Source: Eutrophomonas brisbanensis (lineage in GTDB: Bacteria > Pseudomonadota > Gammaproteobacteria > Burkholderiales > Eutrophovitaceae). Taken from it: a DNA stretch of 64,000 bases. Every line of letters starts with the position of its first letter. The stretch's first letter is position 1. Where the stretch lies: NCBI GenBank assembly GCA_038141705.1, contig JAYQIQ010000001.1, positions 326,535 through 390,534 of the forward strand, written 5' to 3'. Shown here piece after piece: positions 20,534 through 29,436 of the stretch. The position numbers and the translations under genes are program-made. The notes under the pieces are model-generated. The model made no database searches. It saw nothing but the letters and a program-made list of their open reading frames with translations, and was not told where the DNA came from.

Positions 20534-20810
20534 CCGGACTGTTTGGCAAAGTACGCGGCGGCCTTTTTAAAATGTCGCGCTCCTCGGTCACGCGTTTCAA
20601 TTCCGCTTCGAGCCGCTTGAGCTTGGCCGCCTGGTCTTCCAGCGCAAGACGCTTCTCGGCCGGGATCCCGTAACGCTTGATCCACTGGTACAGGCTCCAG
20701 CTCGACACCCCGAGTCGAACCGACACATCCTTTACCGCAAAGCCACGCTCGGTCACCTGCCGAACTGCTTCGATTTTGAATTCTTCCGTGTACTTCGGAC
20801 TGCTACTCAT
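20532..20810 (-). CDS. IS3-family transposase OrfA
   Basis: Helix-turn-helix protein starting MSSSPKYTEEFKIEAVRQVT, with GVSSWSLYQWIKRYG as recognition helix and a leucine-zipper-like coiled coil EDQAAKLKRLEAELKRVTEE. As read, the frame goes wrong after ERDILK because the run of A at about 20564-20568 has five A. With one more A it would read KKAAAYFAKQSG and stop at TGA overlapping orfB. That A run is also the expected slippery site for programmed frameshifting. Confidence 0.88.
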
Positions 20811-20835
20811 GACACCTCCTCGTTGCCCAAATTGT

Positions 20836-20867
20836 AGGCTCAGAAGCGTCTAGGGTTTCGATAGCGA
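20836..20867 (-). repeat. IS3 right inverted repeat
   Basis: On the minus strand TCGCTATCGAAACCCTAGAC then GCTTCTGAGCCT, the partner of the left repeat. Confidence 0.85.
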
Positions 20868-20945
20868 TTCACCGAGTTCTTCTCGCTAAGCCTCGTGAGC
20901 CATACCCCTCTAAATGAATTTTGGAAAAAACTGTTTGTTGGAGCG

Positions 20946-22376
20946 CTAACCGTTGACGCCTTCTGGAATGCGGACGACATGCAGCAAATTAGTCCACCCT
21001 GCATATCCAGATGGCAATCCGGCAATCATCAGCACATCGTCACCGGCCGAAGCCAAATTGAACTGCACGGCGGCAGCTGTCGCGTCGGACACCATTGTTT
21101 CCAGCGTTGATGCCTCCTCGAACGGGACTGGATGAACCCCCCAGACAAGCGCCAGACGACGTGCAGTTTGTGGCGAAGGAGTCAGTGCCAAAATCGGTGT
21201 AATTGGACGTTCGCGACTGGCCCTGAGACAGGTTCGACCGCTTACCGTGTAAGCCACCGTCGCTGCCGGCTCTAGCAAACCAGCAACACGCCTGAGCGCA
21301 CAGCAAATTGCGTCCGGCGTATTGACCTCGGCAGGTGTATGACTAGCCTCTAGAGCATTACGCCACTGCGGGTCCTGTTCGACTTCCTGGATAATCAGAT
21401 CCATGATCGTTACCGCTTCAAGCGGGTACTGCCCCGAAGCAGACTCAGCTGATAGCATCACGGCGTCCGCGCCATCATAGATAGCGGTTGCGACATCCGA
21501 CGCTTCTGCGCGAGTCGGTACGGGCGCTGTAATCATCGATTCGAGCATCTGGGTAGCAACGACCACGGGCTTCCCTGCTGACCGAGCCGCCCGAACGATG
21601 CGGCGTTGTAGTACGGGTACGCTCTGAGGAGGAAGTTCGACGCCAAGATCGCCTCGAGCCACCATGATCCCGTCAGCGAGCGCAACGATTCGCTCAAGGT
21701 GTGTAACGGCTGATGGTTTTTCGAGCTTGGCCATTACCCAGGCTTTGTCGCCAATCAGGCTTTTCGCCTCTTCGATGTCCTCAGGTCTCTGAACAAAGGA
21801 AAGTGCAATCCAATCCACGCCTAGGTTTAACCCATACGCAAGATCTGCACGATCCTTCTGGGTCAGCGGCGAGATTGGCAACACGACTCCAGGAACATTC
21901 ACCCCTTTTCGATCAGACAATAGCCCACCGACTACAACCGTCGTATCAGCGAAATCCGCCCCGAAGGCATCGACCCGGATACGAAGCTTTCCATCATCAA
22001 TCAGTAACTCAGTACCGACCTTCAGAGCGGTAAAAATTTCGGGATGGGGTAAATGGGCACGCTTCTCACTGCCAGGCGTTGGATCAAGATCCAATCGAAA
22101 CTTGTTCCCCTTTTCCAGCAGAACTTTGCCGGAAGCGAGAGTACCTATTCTCAACTTCGGCCCTTGCAGATCCAACAGGACACCGATCGGTCGTCCCAAC
22201 TCACGCTCAACCTCACGAATCCGGTTATAGCGCTCCTGATGGTCAGCATGTGTTCCATGACTGAAGTTGAGCCGAAAAACGTCAGCGCCGGCAATTGCCA
22301 GTGCTCGAATGGTTTCCAGCGATGAACTTGCGGGGCCCAAGGTAGCAACGATTCTTGAGCGACGATGAAGTCTCAT
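20946..22376 (-). CDS. pyk: Pyruvate kinase
   Basis: Converts phosphoenolpyruvate and ADP to pyruvate and ATP. About 476 residues, intact. It starts MRLHRRSRIVATLGPASSS; LDLQGPKLRIG, VMAKLEKPSAV, IMVARGDLGVELP (metal-binding E/D) and ESMITAPVPTRAEASDVATA are all PK-conserved, and the C-terminal allosteric domain is present. A frame exists from 22397, but GCAGGAGAC lies five bases before the ATG at 22376, so that start is chosen. It is the last gene of the glyoxylate/glycerate operon, providing the exit from glycerate phosphate to pyruvate. Confidence 0.96.
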   Translation of the reverse strand: MRLHRRSRIVATLGPASSSLETIRALAIAGADVFRLNFSHGTHADHQERYNRIREVERELGRPIGVLLDLQGPKLRIGTLASGKVLLEKGNKFRLDLDPTPGSEKRAHLPHPEIFTALKVGTELLIDDGKLRIRVDAFGADFADTTVVVGGLLSDRKGVNVPGVVLPISPLTQKDRADLAYGLNLGVDWIALSFVQRPEDIEEAKSLIGDKAWVMAKLEKPSAVTHLERIVALADGIMVARGDLGVELPPQSVPVLQRRIVRAARSAGKPVVVATQMLESMITAPVPTRAEASDVATAIYDGADAVMLSAESASGQYPLEAVTIMDLIIQEVEQDPQWRNALEASHTPAEVNTPDAICCALRRVAGLLEPAATVAYTVSGRTCLRASRERPITPILALTPSPQTARRLALVWGVHPVPFEEASTLETMVSDATAAAVQFNLASAGDDVLMIAGLPSGYAGWTNLLHVVRIPEGVNG

Positions 22377-22505
22377 AATGTCTCCTGCTTTATTCATGAA
22401 AGGTTTCTTTGGCCTGAAGCAACTTCAGGACACGAATCAAGCTATAAATTCAAACCAGAATGACCGGTTCAATCGGGGCTAGAGGACCCCGCATATTCAG
22501 TTGCG

Positions 22506-23778
22506 CTAGAGGACCAAGATGGCTCGAAAATCGTTGACATTGGTCAGAGTCGGACCCGTTACCAAGGAATCTCCGATAGCTTCAAAAAAGCCATGGCCGT
22601 CGTTACTGTCTAAGCTCTGAAGTGGTCTGACTCCCCGAATCCAGGCCCTTTCCAGAGAATCCGGTGTAATGTATGCGCCAGCAATTTCTTCCAGACCATC
22701 GACACCATCTGTATCACCAGCGACGGCATAGATGTCAGTGGCACCATTCAAGGCTATCGCCGTCGAAAGCAGAAACTCGACATTGCGACCACCGCGACCA
22801 CTACCCTTCACGGTAACGGTCGTTTCTCCACCCGACAGAAGCACACAAGGCGTCGAAAAAGGCTGATGATGTTCCCGAATTTGCAATGCGAGTGCAGCCA
22901 GCACCTTGCCGACGTCGCGAGCTTCGCCCTCGATCCGGTCGCTGAGAATAACGGGCGTAATACCCGCCTGTTGAGCGACCGCAGCAGCCGCCTCAAGCGC
23001 CATTTGCGGGGTGGCGATCAGATGGGTCGTCACACGCGCCAAACGCGAGTCGTCCGGCTTGATCGTTTCGCCTTCACCTGACTCGAGAAATGAACGCGCA
23101 GCGCTAGGCAATTCGATAGCGTAACGACGCACTATGTCGAGCGCCTGGCTACAGGTAGTAAGGTCACCGACCGTCGGCCCCGATGCAATATCCATTGGAT
23201 TGTCGCCAGGCACATCGGAAATCACCAGATTGACGACCCGGGCCGGATGTCATGCTGCGGCTAGCCGCCCCCTTGATCGCTGACAGGTGGCGCCGAACGC
23301 AGTTCATCTCTGAGATTGTCGCCCCCGATTTCAGCAAAGCTCGGTTGATCTCCTGCTTTTCTTCCAGCGTGATACCGTTAGCTGGTAAGGGTAAAAGGGC
23401 AGACCCACCACCGGAAATCAAACAGATAACCAAATCGTCGGACGTCAAACCGCTGACAAGCTCCAGCATTGATTGAGCAGCCTTCAGACCCGCAACATCT
23501 GGGACAGGATGTGAGGCTTGAACAATCTCGATACGTTCGCAGGGAACTTCATACCCGTAACGCGTCACCACCAATCCGGAAAGAGCCCCAGCCCAACGCT
23601 GCTCCAGGGCCCTGGCCATCGCAGCTGAAGCCTTCCCTGCGCCGATCACAATCGTTCGGCCTTTAGGTAGGTCAGGTAAAAAGGAGGCAACACAAACCTC
23701 GGGCTGCGCAACATGCACGGCAGCAGAAAACAGTTTGTGGAGCAATTGACGAGGTTCAATGTTCATGATGATGTCCAT
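22506..23778 (-). CDS. ttuD: Glycerate 2-kinase / hydroxypyruvate reductase family (one frameshift)
   Basis: MOFRL-family glycerate kinase phosphorylating glycerate with ATP. The N-terminal piece (to about 23240) has GRTIVIGAGKASAAMARALE, ASHPVPD and ISGGGSALLPLPANGITLEE. The C-terminal piece has VISDVPGDNPMDIASGPTVG, LLSGGETTVTVKGSGRGGRN and YAVAGDTDGVDG. The frame break near 23245 is one base in the AAACHPARVVNLVISDVPG segment. Joined length about 424 is normal. Between glxR and pyk in the operon, it receives glycerate from GlxR. GckA is an equivalent name. Confidence 0.92.
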
Positions 23779-23813
23779 AGCAAAAAGGCCGGCATGATCT
23801 CCGGCCTATGCTG

Positions 23814-24701
23814 TTAGCATTGTCCGATTTCGAAATTGGCCATTAACTCCAACGCACGAACCATCGCCGAATGATCCCATCCAGCCCCACCATGGGCTGC
23901 ACAGGAATTAAAGAGCTCTTGTGCAGCCGCCGTGTTCGGAAGAGAAACCCCCAGTTGGCGAGCTGTCGTCAAGGCAAGGTTGAGATCCTTCTGATGCAAC
24001 TCGATCCGGAATCCGGGATTGAATGAGCGCTTAACCATGCGTTCGCCATGCACTTCGAGAATCCGAGAGTTCGCGAACCCACCCATCAATGCCTCTCGCA
24101 CCTTTCCTGCGTCGGCACCTGCTTTAGCTGCCAGTAGCAATGCCTCCCCAACGGCTTCAATGGTCAAGGCCACGATAATCTGATTGGCCACCTTGGTAAT
24201 CTGGCCATCGCCGTTGCCGCCAACCAAGGTAATGTTCTTGCCCATCAGCTCGAATAGCGGTTTGACACGCATGAACGCTTCATTGCTGCCACCGACCATG
24301 ATCGTCAGAGATGCAGCTTTGGCGCCAACTTCACCACCGGACACGGGAGCATCCAGATACTCACAGCCCAGCCCGTTGATGCGCTTCGCAAACCCCTTTG
24401 TTGCCACAGGAGAAATGGAGCTCATATCGACAACGGTCTTGCCCTTGGTCAGTCCGGCTGCGACACCATTCGCGCTGAACAGGACATCCTCCACGTGGGG
24501 CGTATCGGGCACCATGACAAAGATGATGTCGGAACGCCACGCAACATCCTTCGCACTCTCGCAGACATGCGCCCCTGCCTCGACGAGGCTTGCCGGCGTT
24601 TCGCCGATAGTGAAGGTGTGCAGCGAATGACCGGCGGCCAAGATATGGCCTGCCATTGGGGTGCCCATAATCCCAAGCCCGATAAATCCGATTTGTGCCA
24701 T
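23814..24701 (-). CDS. glxR: 2-hydroxy-3-oxopropionate (tartronate semialdehyde) reductase
   Basis: NAD(P)H-dependent reduction of tartronate semialdehyde to glycerate. 295 residues, intact. The Rossmann motif IGFIGLGIMGTPMAGHIL lies at residues 4-21, and the substrate motif is YLDAPVSGGEVGAKAASLTI. The catalytic lysine lies in QITKVANQIIVALTIEA, as in the beta-hydroxyacid dehydrogenase family. Gene order gcl-hyi-glxR is the conserved glyoxylate cluster, so this specific substrate is preferred over 3-hydroxyisobutyrate. GarR is the paralogous name. Confidence 0.94.
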   Translation of the reverse strand: MAQIGFIGLGIMGTPMAGHILAAGHSLHTFTIGETPASLVEAGAHVCESAKDVAWRSDIIFVMVPDTPHVEDVLFSANGVAAGLTKGKTVVDMSSISPVATKGFAKRINGLGCEYLDAPVSGGEVGAKAASLTIMVGGSNEAFMRVKPLFELMGKNITLVGGNGDGQITKVANQIIVALTIEAVGEALLLAAKAGADAGKVREALMGGFANSRILEVHGERMVKRSFNPGFRIELHQKDLNLALTTARQLGVSLPNTAAAQELFNSCAAHGGAGWDHSAMVRALELMANFEIGQC

Positions 24702-24734
24702 GTTTATCTCCTAATAATTAAGTGTTTGTTGAAT

Positions 24735-25577
24735 TTAGCCAGCAAGGTTCTTCATCCAATCCATGGAATCGCTATTGCCGCTCGAAGCCGTGATCTCTGG
24801 TTTCAAAAGTACAGACATCCATCCCAAGCCTTGCTTCGTATCAGCCGCCGGCTTGTATTCACACCCGATCCAGCCTTGATAACCAAGCTCGTCGATGCGC
24901 TTGAATAGCCATCGATAGTTGATTTCACCGCTCCCAGGCTCGTTGCGGCCCGGGTTATCAGCAAGTTGGATATGGCCGATACGGGACAGGTATTTCGCGA
25001 TCGTGTTGCCCAGCTCGCCCTCCATGCGTTGAGCATGGTAGATGTCGTACTGGATAAACAGGTTGTCAGCAGCAACCTCGTCCAGAATTGCCGCGGCTTG
25101 ATCCGTCCGCTTCAGGTAGAAGCCAGGAATGTCGAACGTATTGATCGGCTCGATCAATAACTTCAAATCAGCCTTTTTCAGCTCAGCCGCGGCGAAACGA
25201 AGGTTGGCAACCAGCGTCTGTTGCAATACCTCGACAGAAACACCGGCAGGGATTTTCCCGGCGAGGCAATTCAATTGCGTTACGCCAAGCGCCTTTGCGT
25301 ATTCAATCGCCTTGAAAACACCGGCACGAAACTCGTCGACGCGCAAAGGGTGGCAGGCAATTCCCCGCTCACCTGCGTCCCAATCTCCGGCAGGTAGGTT
25401 ATGCAAGACCAAGGTCAGGCCGTTGGCATCAAGACGCTGCTTGATCTCGGCAGCTGACCAGGCATAAGGAAAAAGAAATTCGACAGCGGAAAACCCGGCA
25501 CTGGCAGCTAGCTCAAAGCGGTCGAGGAAGGAAACCTCACCGAAAAGCATGGTGAGATTGGCAGCAAAACGTGGCAT
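24735..25577 (-). CDS. hyi: Hydroxypyruvate isomerase
   Basis: Interconverts hydroxypyruvate and tartronate semialdehyde. TIM-barrel of the AP-endonuclease-2 fold, 280 residues, about 20 longer than E. coli Hyi at the C-terminus (ITASSGNSDSMDWMKNLAG). Conserved segments are PRFAANLTMLFGEVSFLDRF, LLIEPINTFDIPGFYL (metal-binding E), IQYDIYHAQRMEGEL (D/H), GHIQLADNPGRNEPGSGEIN (H) and WIGCEYKP (E). Lies between gcl and glxR with short gaps. Confidence 0.94.
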   Translation of the reverse strand: MPRFAANLTMLFGEVSFLDRFELAASAGFSAVEFLFPYAWSAAEIKQRLDANGLTLVLHNLPAGDWDAGERGIACHPLRVDEFRAGVFKAIEYAKALGVTQLNCLAGKIPAGVSVEVLQQTLVANLRFAAAELKKADLKLLIEPINTFDIPGFYLKRTDQAAAILDEVAADNLFIQYDIYHAQRMEGELGNTIAKYLSRIGHIQLADNPGRNEPGSGEINYRWLFKRIDELGYQGWIGCEYKPAADTKQGLGWMSVLLKPEITASSGNSDSMDWMKNLAG

Positions 25578-25607
25578 TTGTCTCTCCTATTTATTTCGTT
25601 TACCCGG

Positions 25608-27404
25608 TTACTCCAGCAATCCAGCCATTTCCAGGCCTTCTCGCCCACCAGGGTGACGGCAGTCGATTTCCTCGAACTCGATGATGTTGTCGATCTCGGT
25701 ACCCATGGCGATATTGGTAACCTTTTCGAGGATCACTTCGACCACGACCGGAACCATGTACTTCTGAGCCATTTCTTGCGCTTCGATCAGTGCCGCCTGA
25801 ATTTTTTCCGGGTCAGTCACGCGAAGCGATTTGCATCCCAGACCCTGAACAACGGCCTGATGATCGACACCATATCCGCGCAGATTTCCATCACTTTCCG
25901 GAATGTTTTGGTTTTCGAACGCCAACTGAACGCAATAGTCCATGTCGAAATTGCGTTGTGCTTGCCGGATCAAGCCGAGGTAGCTGTTATTCACCAGCAC
26001 ATGCACGTATGGCAGGCGGAACTGCGCGCCGACTGCCAATTCCTCGATCATGAACTGGAAGTCATAATCACCTGAGAGAGCGACAATCTTGCGTGTCGGG
26101 TCTGCGGCGACAACACCCAAAGCAGCCGGAATCGTCCAGCCCAACGGTCCTGCCTGACCGCAGTTGATCCAGCGACGTGGCCCATAGACATGAAGGAACT
26201 GCGCGCCAGCGATCTGCGAGAGCCCAATCGTCGTAACGTAAGTTGTGTCACGAGAAAATGCATTGTTCATTTCCTCGTAGACGCGCATCGGCTTGACCGG
26301 CGTTTCGGTGAAATGGCTCTTGCGGAGCATCAAACGTTTCCGATCCGCGCACCGTGAAAGCCAATCGGAGAAATCCTTCAGAGTACCTGCTGCTTTGCGC
26401 TCGCGAGCAACCTGAACAAAGAGTTCCAGCGCAGCTTTGGCATCACTGACGATCCCCAAATCCGGCATGAAAACTCGGCCGATTTGAGTCGGTTCGATAT
26501 CCACATGAACGAAAGTACGCCCCTTCGTATAGACGTCGACAGAACCGGTATGGCGATTAGCCCAGCGGTTGCCAATGCCCAACACGAAGTCGCTCGCCAA
26601 CATGGTTGCGTTCCCATAACGATGACTCGTCTGCAGCCCACACATCCCGGCCATAAGGGGATGGTCATCAGGGATCGTGCCCCAGCCCATGAGCGTAGGC
26701 ACAACGGGCACGCCAGTCAGTTCTGCCAGTTCAACGAGGAGATCGCTTGCATCGGCATTAATAATTCCGCCACCCGCCACGATCAATGGCTTTTCCGAAG
26801 ACTGCAGCATATCGAGCGCCTTCTCGACCTGTTTGCGAGTAGCTGCCGGCTTATAGAGAGGCAATGGCTCGTACAAATCGACATCGAACTCAATTTCGGC
26901 AACTTGCACATCAAACGGCAAATCGATAAGGACCGGTCCGGGGCGCCCAGATTTCATGATATGGAATGCTTGCTGGAACACCTGCGGAACCAGCGCCGGC
27001 TCTCGAACTGTCACAGCCCATTTCGTAACCGGCTTCGCGATAGACTCGATATCGACCGCCTGGAAGTCCTCTTTGTAAAGCCGCGCCCTAGGGGCCTGGC
27101 CGGTGATACATAGAATAGGTATCGAATCAGCCGAGGCGGAATACAGGCCGGTGATCATGTCTGTACCTGCAGGTCCTGATGTACCAATGCAGACACCGAG
27201 GTTCCCGGGTTTGGCACGCGTGAAACCTTCCGCCATGTGAGATGCACCCTCAACGTGCCTGGCTAGGATATGATTGAAGCCTCCAGCCTTACGCATCGCC
27301 GAATACAGGGGGTTAATCGCGGCCCCCGGCACACCGAAGACTGTACTGATGCCTTCCTTTTTCAAAACCTCAATCGCTGCGTCGATTGCGCGCATTCGAG
27401 CCAT
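25608..27404 (-). CDS. gcl: Glyoxylate carboligase
   Basis: TPP enzyme condensing two glyoxylate to tartronate semialdehyde plus CO2. 598 residues, intact. It begins MARMRAIDAAIEVLKKEGIS then TVFGVPGAAINPLYSAMR, in which a valine stands at the place of the catalytic glutamate usual in TPP enzymes, a hallmark of Gcl. The TPP-diphosphate motif is ALSGDYDFQFMIEELAVGAQ with VNNSYLGLIRQAQR. First gene of the leftward operon gcl-hyi-glxR-ttuD-pyk; a GGAGGA site precedes the ATG. A divergent LysR gene begins 110 bases away. Confidence 0.97.
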   Translation of the reverse strand: MARMRAIDAAIEVLKKEGISTVFGVPGAAINPLYSAMRKAGGFNHILARHVEGASHMAEGFTRAKPGNLGVCIGTSGPAGTDMITGLYSASADSIPILCITGQAPRARLYKEDFQAVDIESIAKPVTKWAVTVREPALVPQVFQQAFHIMKSGRPGPVLIDLPFDVQVAEIEFDVDLYEPLPLYKPAATRKQVEKALDMLQSSEKPLIVAGGGIINADASDLLVELAELTGVPVVPTLMGWGTIPDDHPLMAGMCGLQTSHRYGNATMLASDFVLGIGNRWANRHTGSVDVYTKGRTFVHVDIEPTQIGRVFMPDLGIVSDAKAALELFVQVARERKAAGTLKDFSDWLSRCADRKRLMLRKSHFTETPVKPMRVYEEMNNAFSRDTTYVTTIGLSQIAGAQFLHVYGPRRWINCGQAGPLGWTIPAALGVVAADPTRKIVALSGDYDFQFMIEELAVGAQFRLPYVHVLVNNSYLGLIRQAQRNFDMDYCVQLAFENQNIPESDGNLRGYGVDHQAVVQGLGCKSLRVTDPEKIQAALIEAQEMAQKYMVPVVVEVILEKVTNIAMGTEIDNIIEFEEIDCRHPGGREGLEMAGLLE

Positions 27405-27513
27405 TTTGCTCCTCCTTCATTGATATTGATTCAACAGTGAAGTCAGTTTAGTCTTTGCACAATCAGAACTGAATGGCATTGGACCTAGCTTCTGTCGATA
27501 CCTGGAGTATTGA

Positions 27514-28419
27514 ATGGATCGTTACACGGAAATTCGGAGTTTTTCCCTGGTTGCAGAGAAGGGGAGCTTTGCTGGCGCGGCCCTAGTGGAGGGGGTTACT
27601 CCTGTCGTTATGGGGCGCCGCCTGGACATCCTCGAATCTCGCTTGGGCGTTCGGCTTATGCATCGCTCAACAAGGGGTCTCACTCTGACGGCACTGGGGG
27701 AACAATTTTTTGAACAGTGCCAGCATCTGCTTCGCGAATTCGACATGATCGAAAGCAGTATTACTGCGGGGCGCCAGACGGTGCGAGGGCATTTAGTCGT
27801 TTCTGCACCCGCCGCCTTCGGCCGAAGGCATATCGCCCCACACGCTCCAACCTTCCGCGAACGCTATCCAGATTTGAAGTTGTCATTCAACTTCACAGAC
27901 AGCGTCGTCGATCTAGTTCGCGAAGGTTATGACATGTCCATTCGGATTGGCGAGGTCACCGACCCCAACTACGTTACGGTTCCGCTATTCCCTAATCGCC
28001 GCGTCGTTTGCGGCACACCCGCCTATTTCGAACGCCACGGCATACCTCGAAGCCCAGAGGAACTAGCCAAGCACAACTGCTTGGCTTTCAATCTACAGGG
28101 AGGGCAGCAACGCGGATGGAACTTTATTCGTGACGGCAAACTGGTATCGATCCGCGTCGAAGGCGACTTGGCCTGCAATGATGGCGAGTTGCTCTTCAGT
28201 TGGGTCAAGCAAGGGATCGGAATCGGCTGGCGGTCAACCTGGGAAATTCAAGCAGAACTCAAAAAAGGGACGCTGGTTACCGTTCTTGACGAGTTTGCCG
28301 CCCTAAGCTACCCGATACAAGCCGTTTACCCACAACAACGATTCCTGCCCGCCAAGGTGCGTCATTTCATCGATTATCTGAAGGAACTCTACAACCAGCC
28401 CGGCTACTGGGAAGGATAG
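27514..28419 (+). CDS. LysR-family transcriptional regulator
   Basis: 301 residues. Winged HTH at residues 1-60 (DRYTEIRSFSLVAEKGSF, GVTPVVMGRRLDILESRLG, VRLMHRSTRGLTLTALGEQF) followed by a substrate-binding domain (GHLVVSAPAAFGRRHIAPHA). Divergent from gcl, the classic arrangement for a LysR activator of the adjacent operon, so it probably controls gcl-hyi-glxR-ttuD-pyk. Inducer unknown; glyoxylate or a downstream acid is a reasonable guess. Intact. Confidence 0.92.
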   Translation: MDRYTEIRSFSLVAEKGSFAGAALVEGVTPVVMGRRLDILESRLGVRLMHRSTRGLTLTALGEQFFEQCQHLLREFDMIESSITAGRQTVRGHLVVSAPAAFGRRHIAPHAPTFRERYPDLKLSFNFTDSVVDLVREGYDMSIRIGEVTDPNYVTVPLFPNRRVVCGTPAYFERHGIPRSPEELAKHNCLAFNLQGGQQRGWNFIRDGKLVSIRVEGDLACNDGELLFSWVKQGIGIGWRSTWEIQAELKKGTLVTVLDEFAALSYPIQAVYPQQRFLPAKVRHFIDYLKELYNQPGYWEG

Positions 28420-28425
28420 GCACAC

Positions 28426-29234
28426 TCACCCCTCTCCATCCCCTCTCTTCCAGCCTTCAAGTCGCATAACAGCGGTCGACAATCGCAGCTCTTCTTGTTC
28501 GATCTCCATGAACATGTCGCGCAAGGCATGGATGTTCTCTTTCGCGATGCGCTCTGCGCGCTCTGGATCACGACCGGTAACTGCATCGAACAAGCGCTCG
28601 TGCTGCCGATCAATAATTCGCTTGAAAGCTGGGCGGTGGTAGAGATTGGCTACGGATGCGAAGACACTTCTCAACATTAAATCCGACAGCGACTCAAGGG
28701 TATGCACAAGCACGGGATTGTGTGATGCATCATTGATTGACCTGTGAAATCCGTGATCAACACGCGCGCGTGCTCTTCCAGAGCAGCATCAGTGGGACGC
28801 TCCTGTTTGTCCTTGAGCTCATCGAACCGTCGGCGAATCAGAACGACATCCGCTGAAGTTGCCCGCAGGGCAGCAAGACGTGCTGCCTCACTTTCGAGAA
28901 TGGCCCGAACCTCCAGCAAGTCATACAACGTACGGGATTGAGATTCCATCAGGTAGCTAAGCGGGCTCGTATCTGTCTCGCCTGCCAAGCGGGCGATATA
29001 CGACCCTTTGCCATGCTCGGTCTCGATAATTCCCCGGCCTCGCAAGAGACGCAATCCTTCACGCAAGACTGACCGGGAAGCACCTAGCTTTTCGCAGAGT
29101 CGGCGCTCTGAAGGCAAGACGTCACCGACCTTCAAAATGCCATCAATGATCAGGCGCTCAATGCGCTCAGCGACAACGTCGGGAAGCGGCTTACCTTTCA
29201 CATTTTCTGGTGTGGTATTACCAGTATCCAACAA
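28426..29234 (-). CDS. glcC: GntR/FadR-family regulator, GlcC-like (one frameshift)
   Basis: Glycolate-responsive type regulator. N-terminal winged HTH: PLPDVVAERIERLIIDGILK, VLPSERRLCEKLGASRSVLR, EGLRLLRGRGIIETEHGKGS. An FCD ligand domain follows (YDLLEVRAILESEAARLAAL). The frame breaks near 28745 and resumes VLVHTLESLSDLMLRSVFAS and ERIAKENIHALRDMFMEIEQ, with the metal/ligand-binding histidines of FCD domains. It is divergent from glcD with about 200 bases between, containing FadR-type operators. Named from context and family. Confidence 0.85.
29213..29223 (+). promoter_or_regulatory. GntR/FadR-type operator inside the start of glcC
   Basis: TGGTATTACCA, a perfect TGGT-N3-ACCA palindrome like LldR/PdhR/GlcC-type sites. 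It lies within codons 4-8 of glcC, so binding would block its own transcription. Confidence 0.6.
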
Positions 29235-29321
29235 TACACCTCCTCAACACGCTCAACTTAAGTAACCGCGTACAGTTCCAGTATTTTCATATAGATAGGA
29301 TAACTTCGCAATAAAATAAAC

Positions 29322-29332
29322 TGGTAATACCA
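29322..29332 (+). promoter_or_regulatory. GntR/FadR-type operator upstream of glcD
   Basis: TGGTAATACCA, flanked by CTGG/CCAG to give C-TGGTAATACCA-G. It is 109 bp from the site in glcC, about ten helical turns, which would allow looping by a GlcC dimer pair. Confidence 0.65.
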
Positions 29333-29436
29333 GCCCAGTTTCGCATTGAAATGCGGTTGTAACGCCTCTAGTATCCAGCGCTCAAACAGGGGCAAGCATC
29401 CCTGCCCCCTACCCCAAAAAAGAGGAGACAAGAGCG

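Larger units (their letters stand above)
19647..20867 (-). mobile_element. IS3-family insertion sequence
   Basis: 1221 bp with imperfect 32-bp terminal inverted repeats and orfA/orfB. It truncates lldP and lies 79 bases beyond the pyk stop. Flanks TTG and TTC do not form a clear 3-4 bp target duplication, and no lldP 5' sequence exists on the other side, so insertion was followed by deletion or recombination. Confidence 0.9.
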
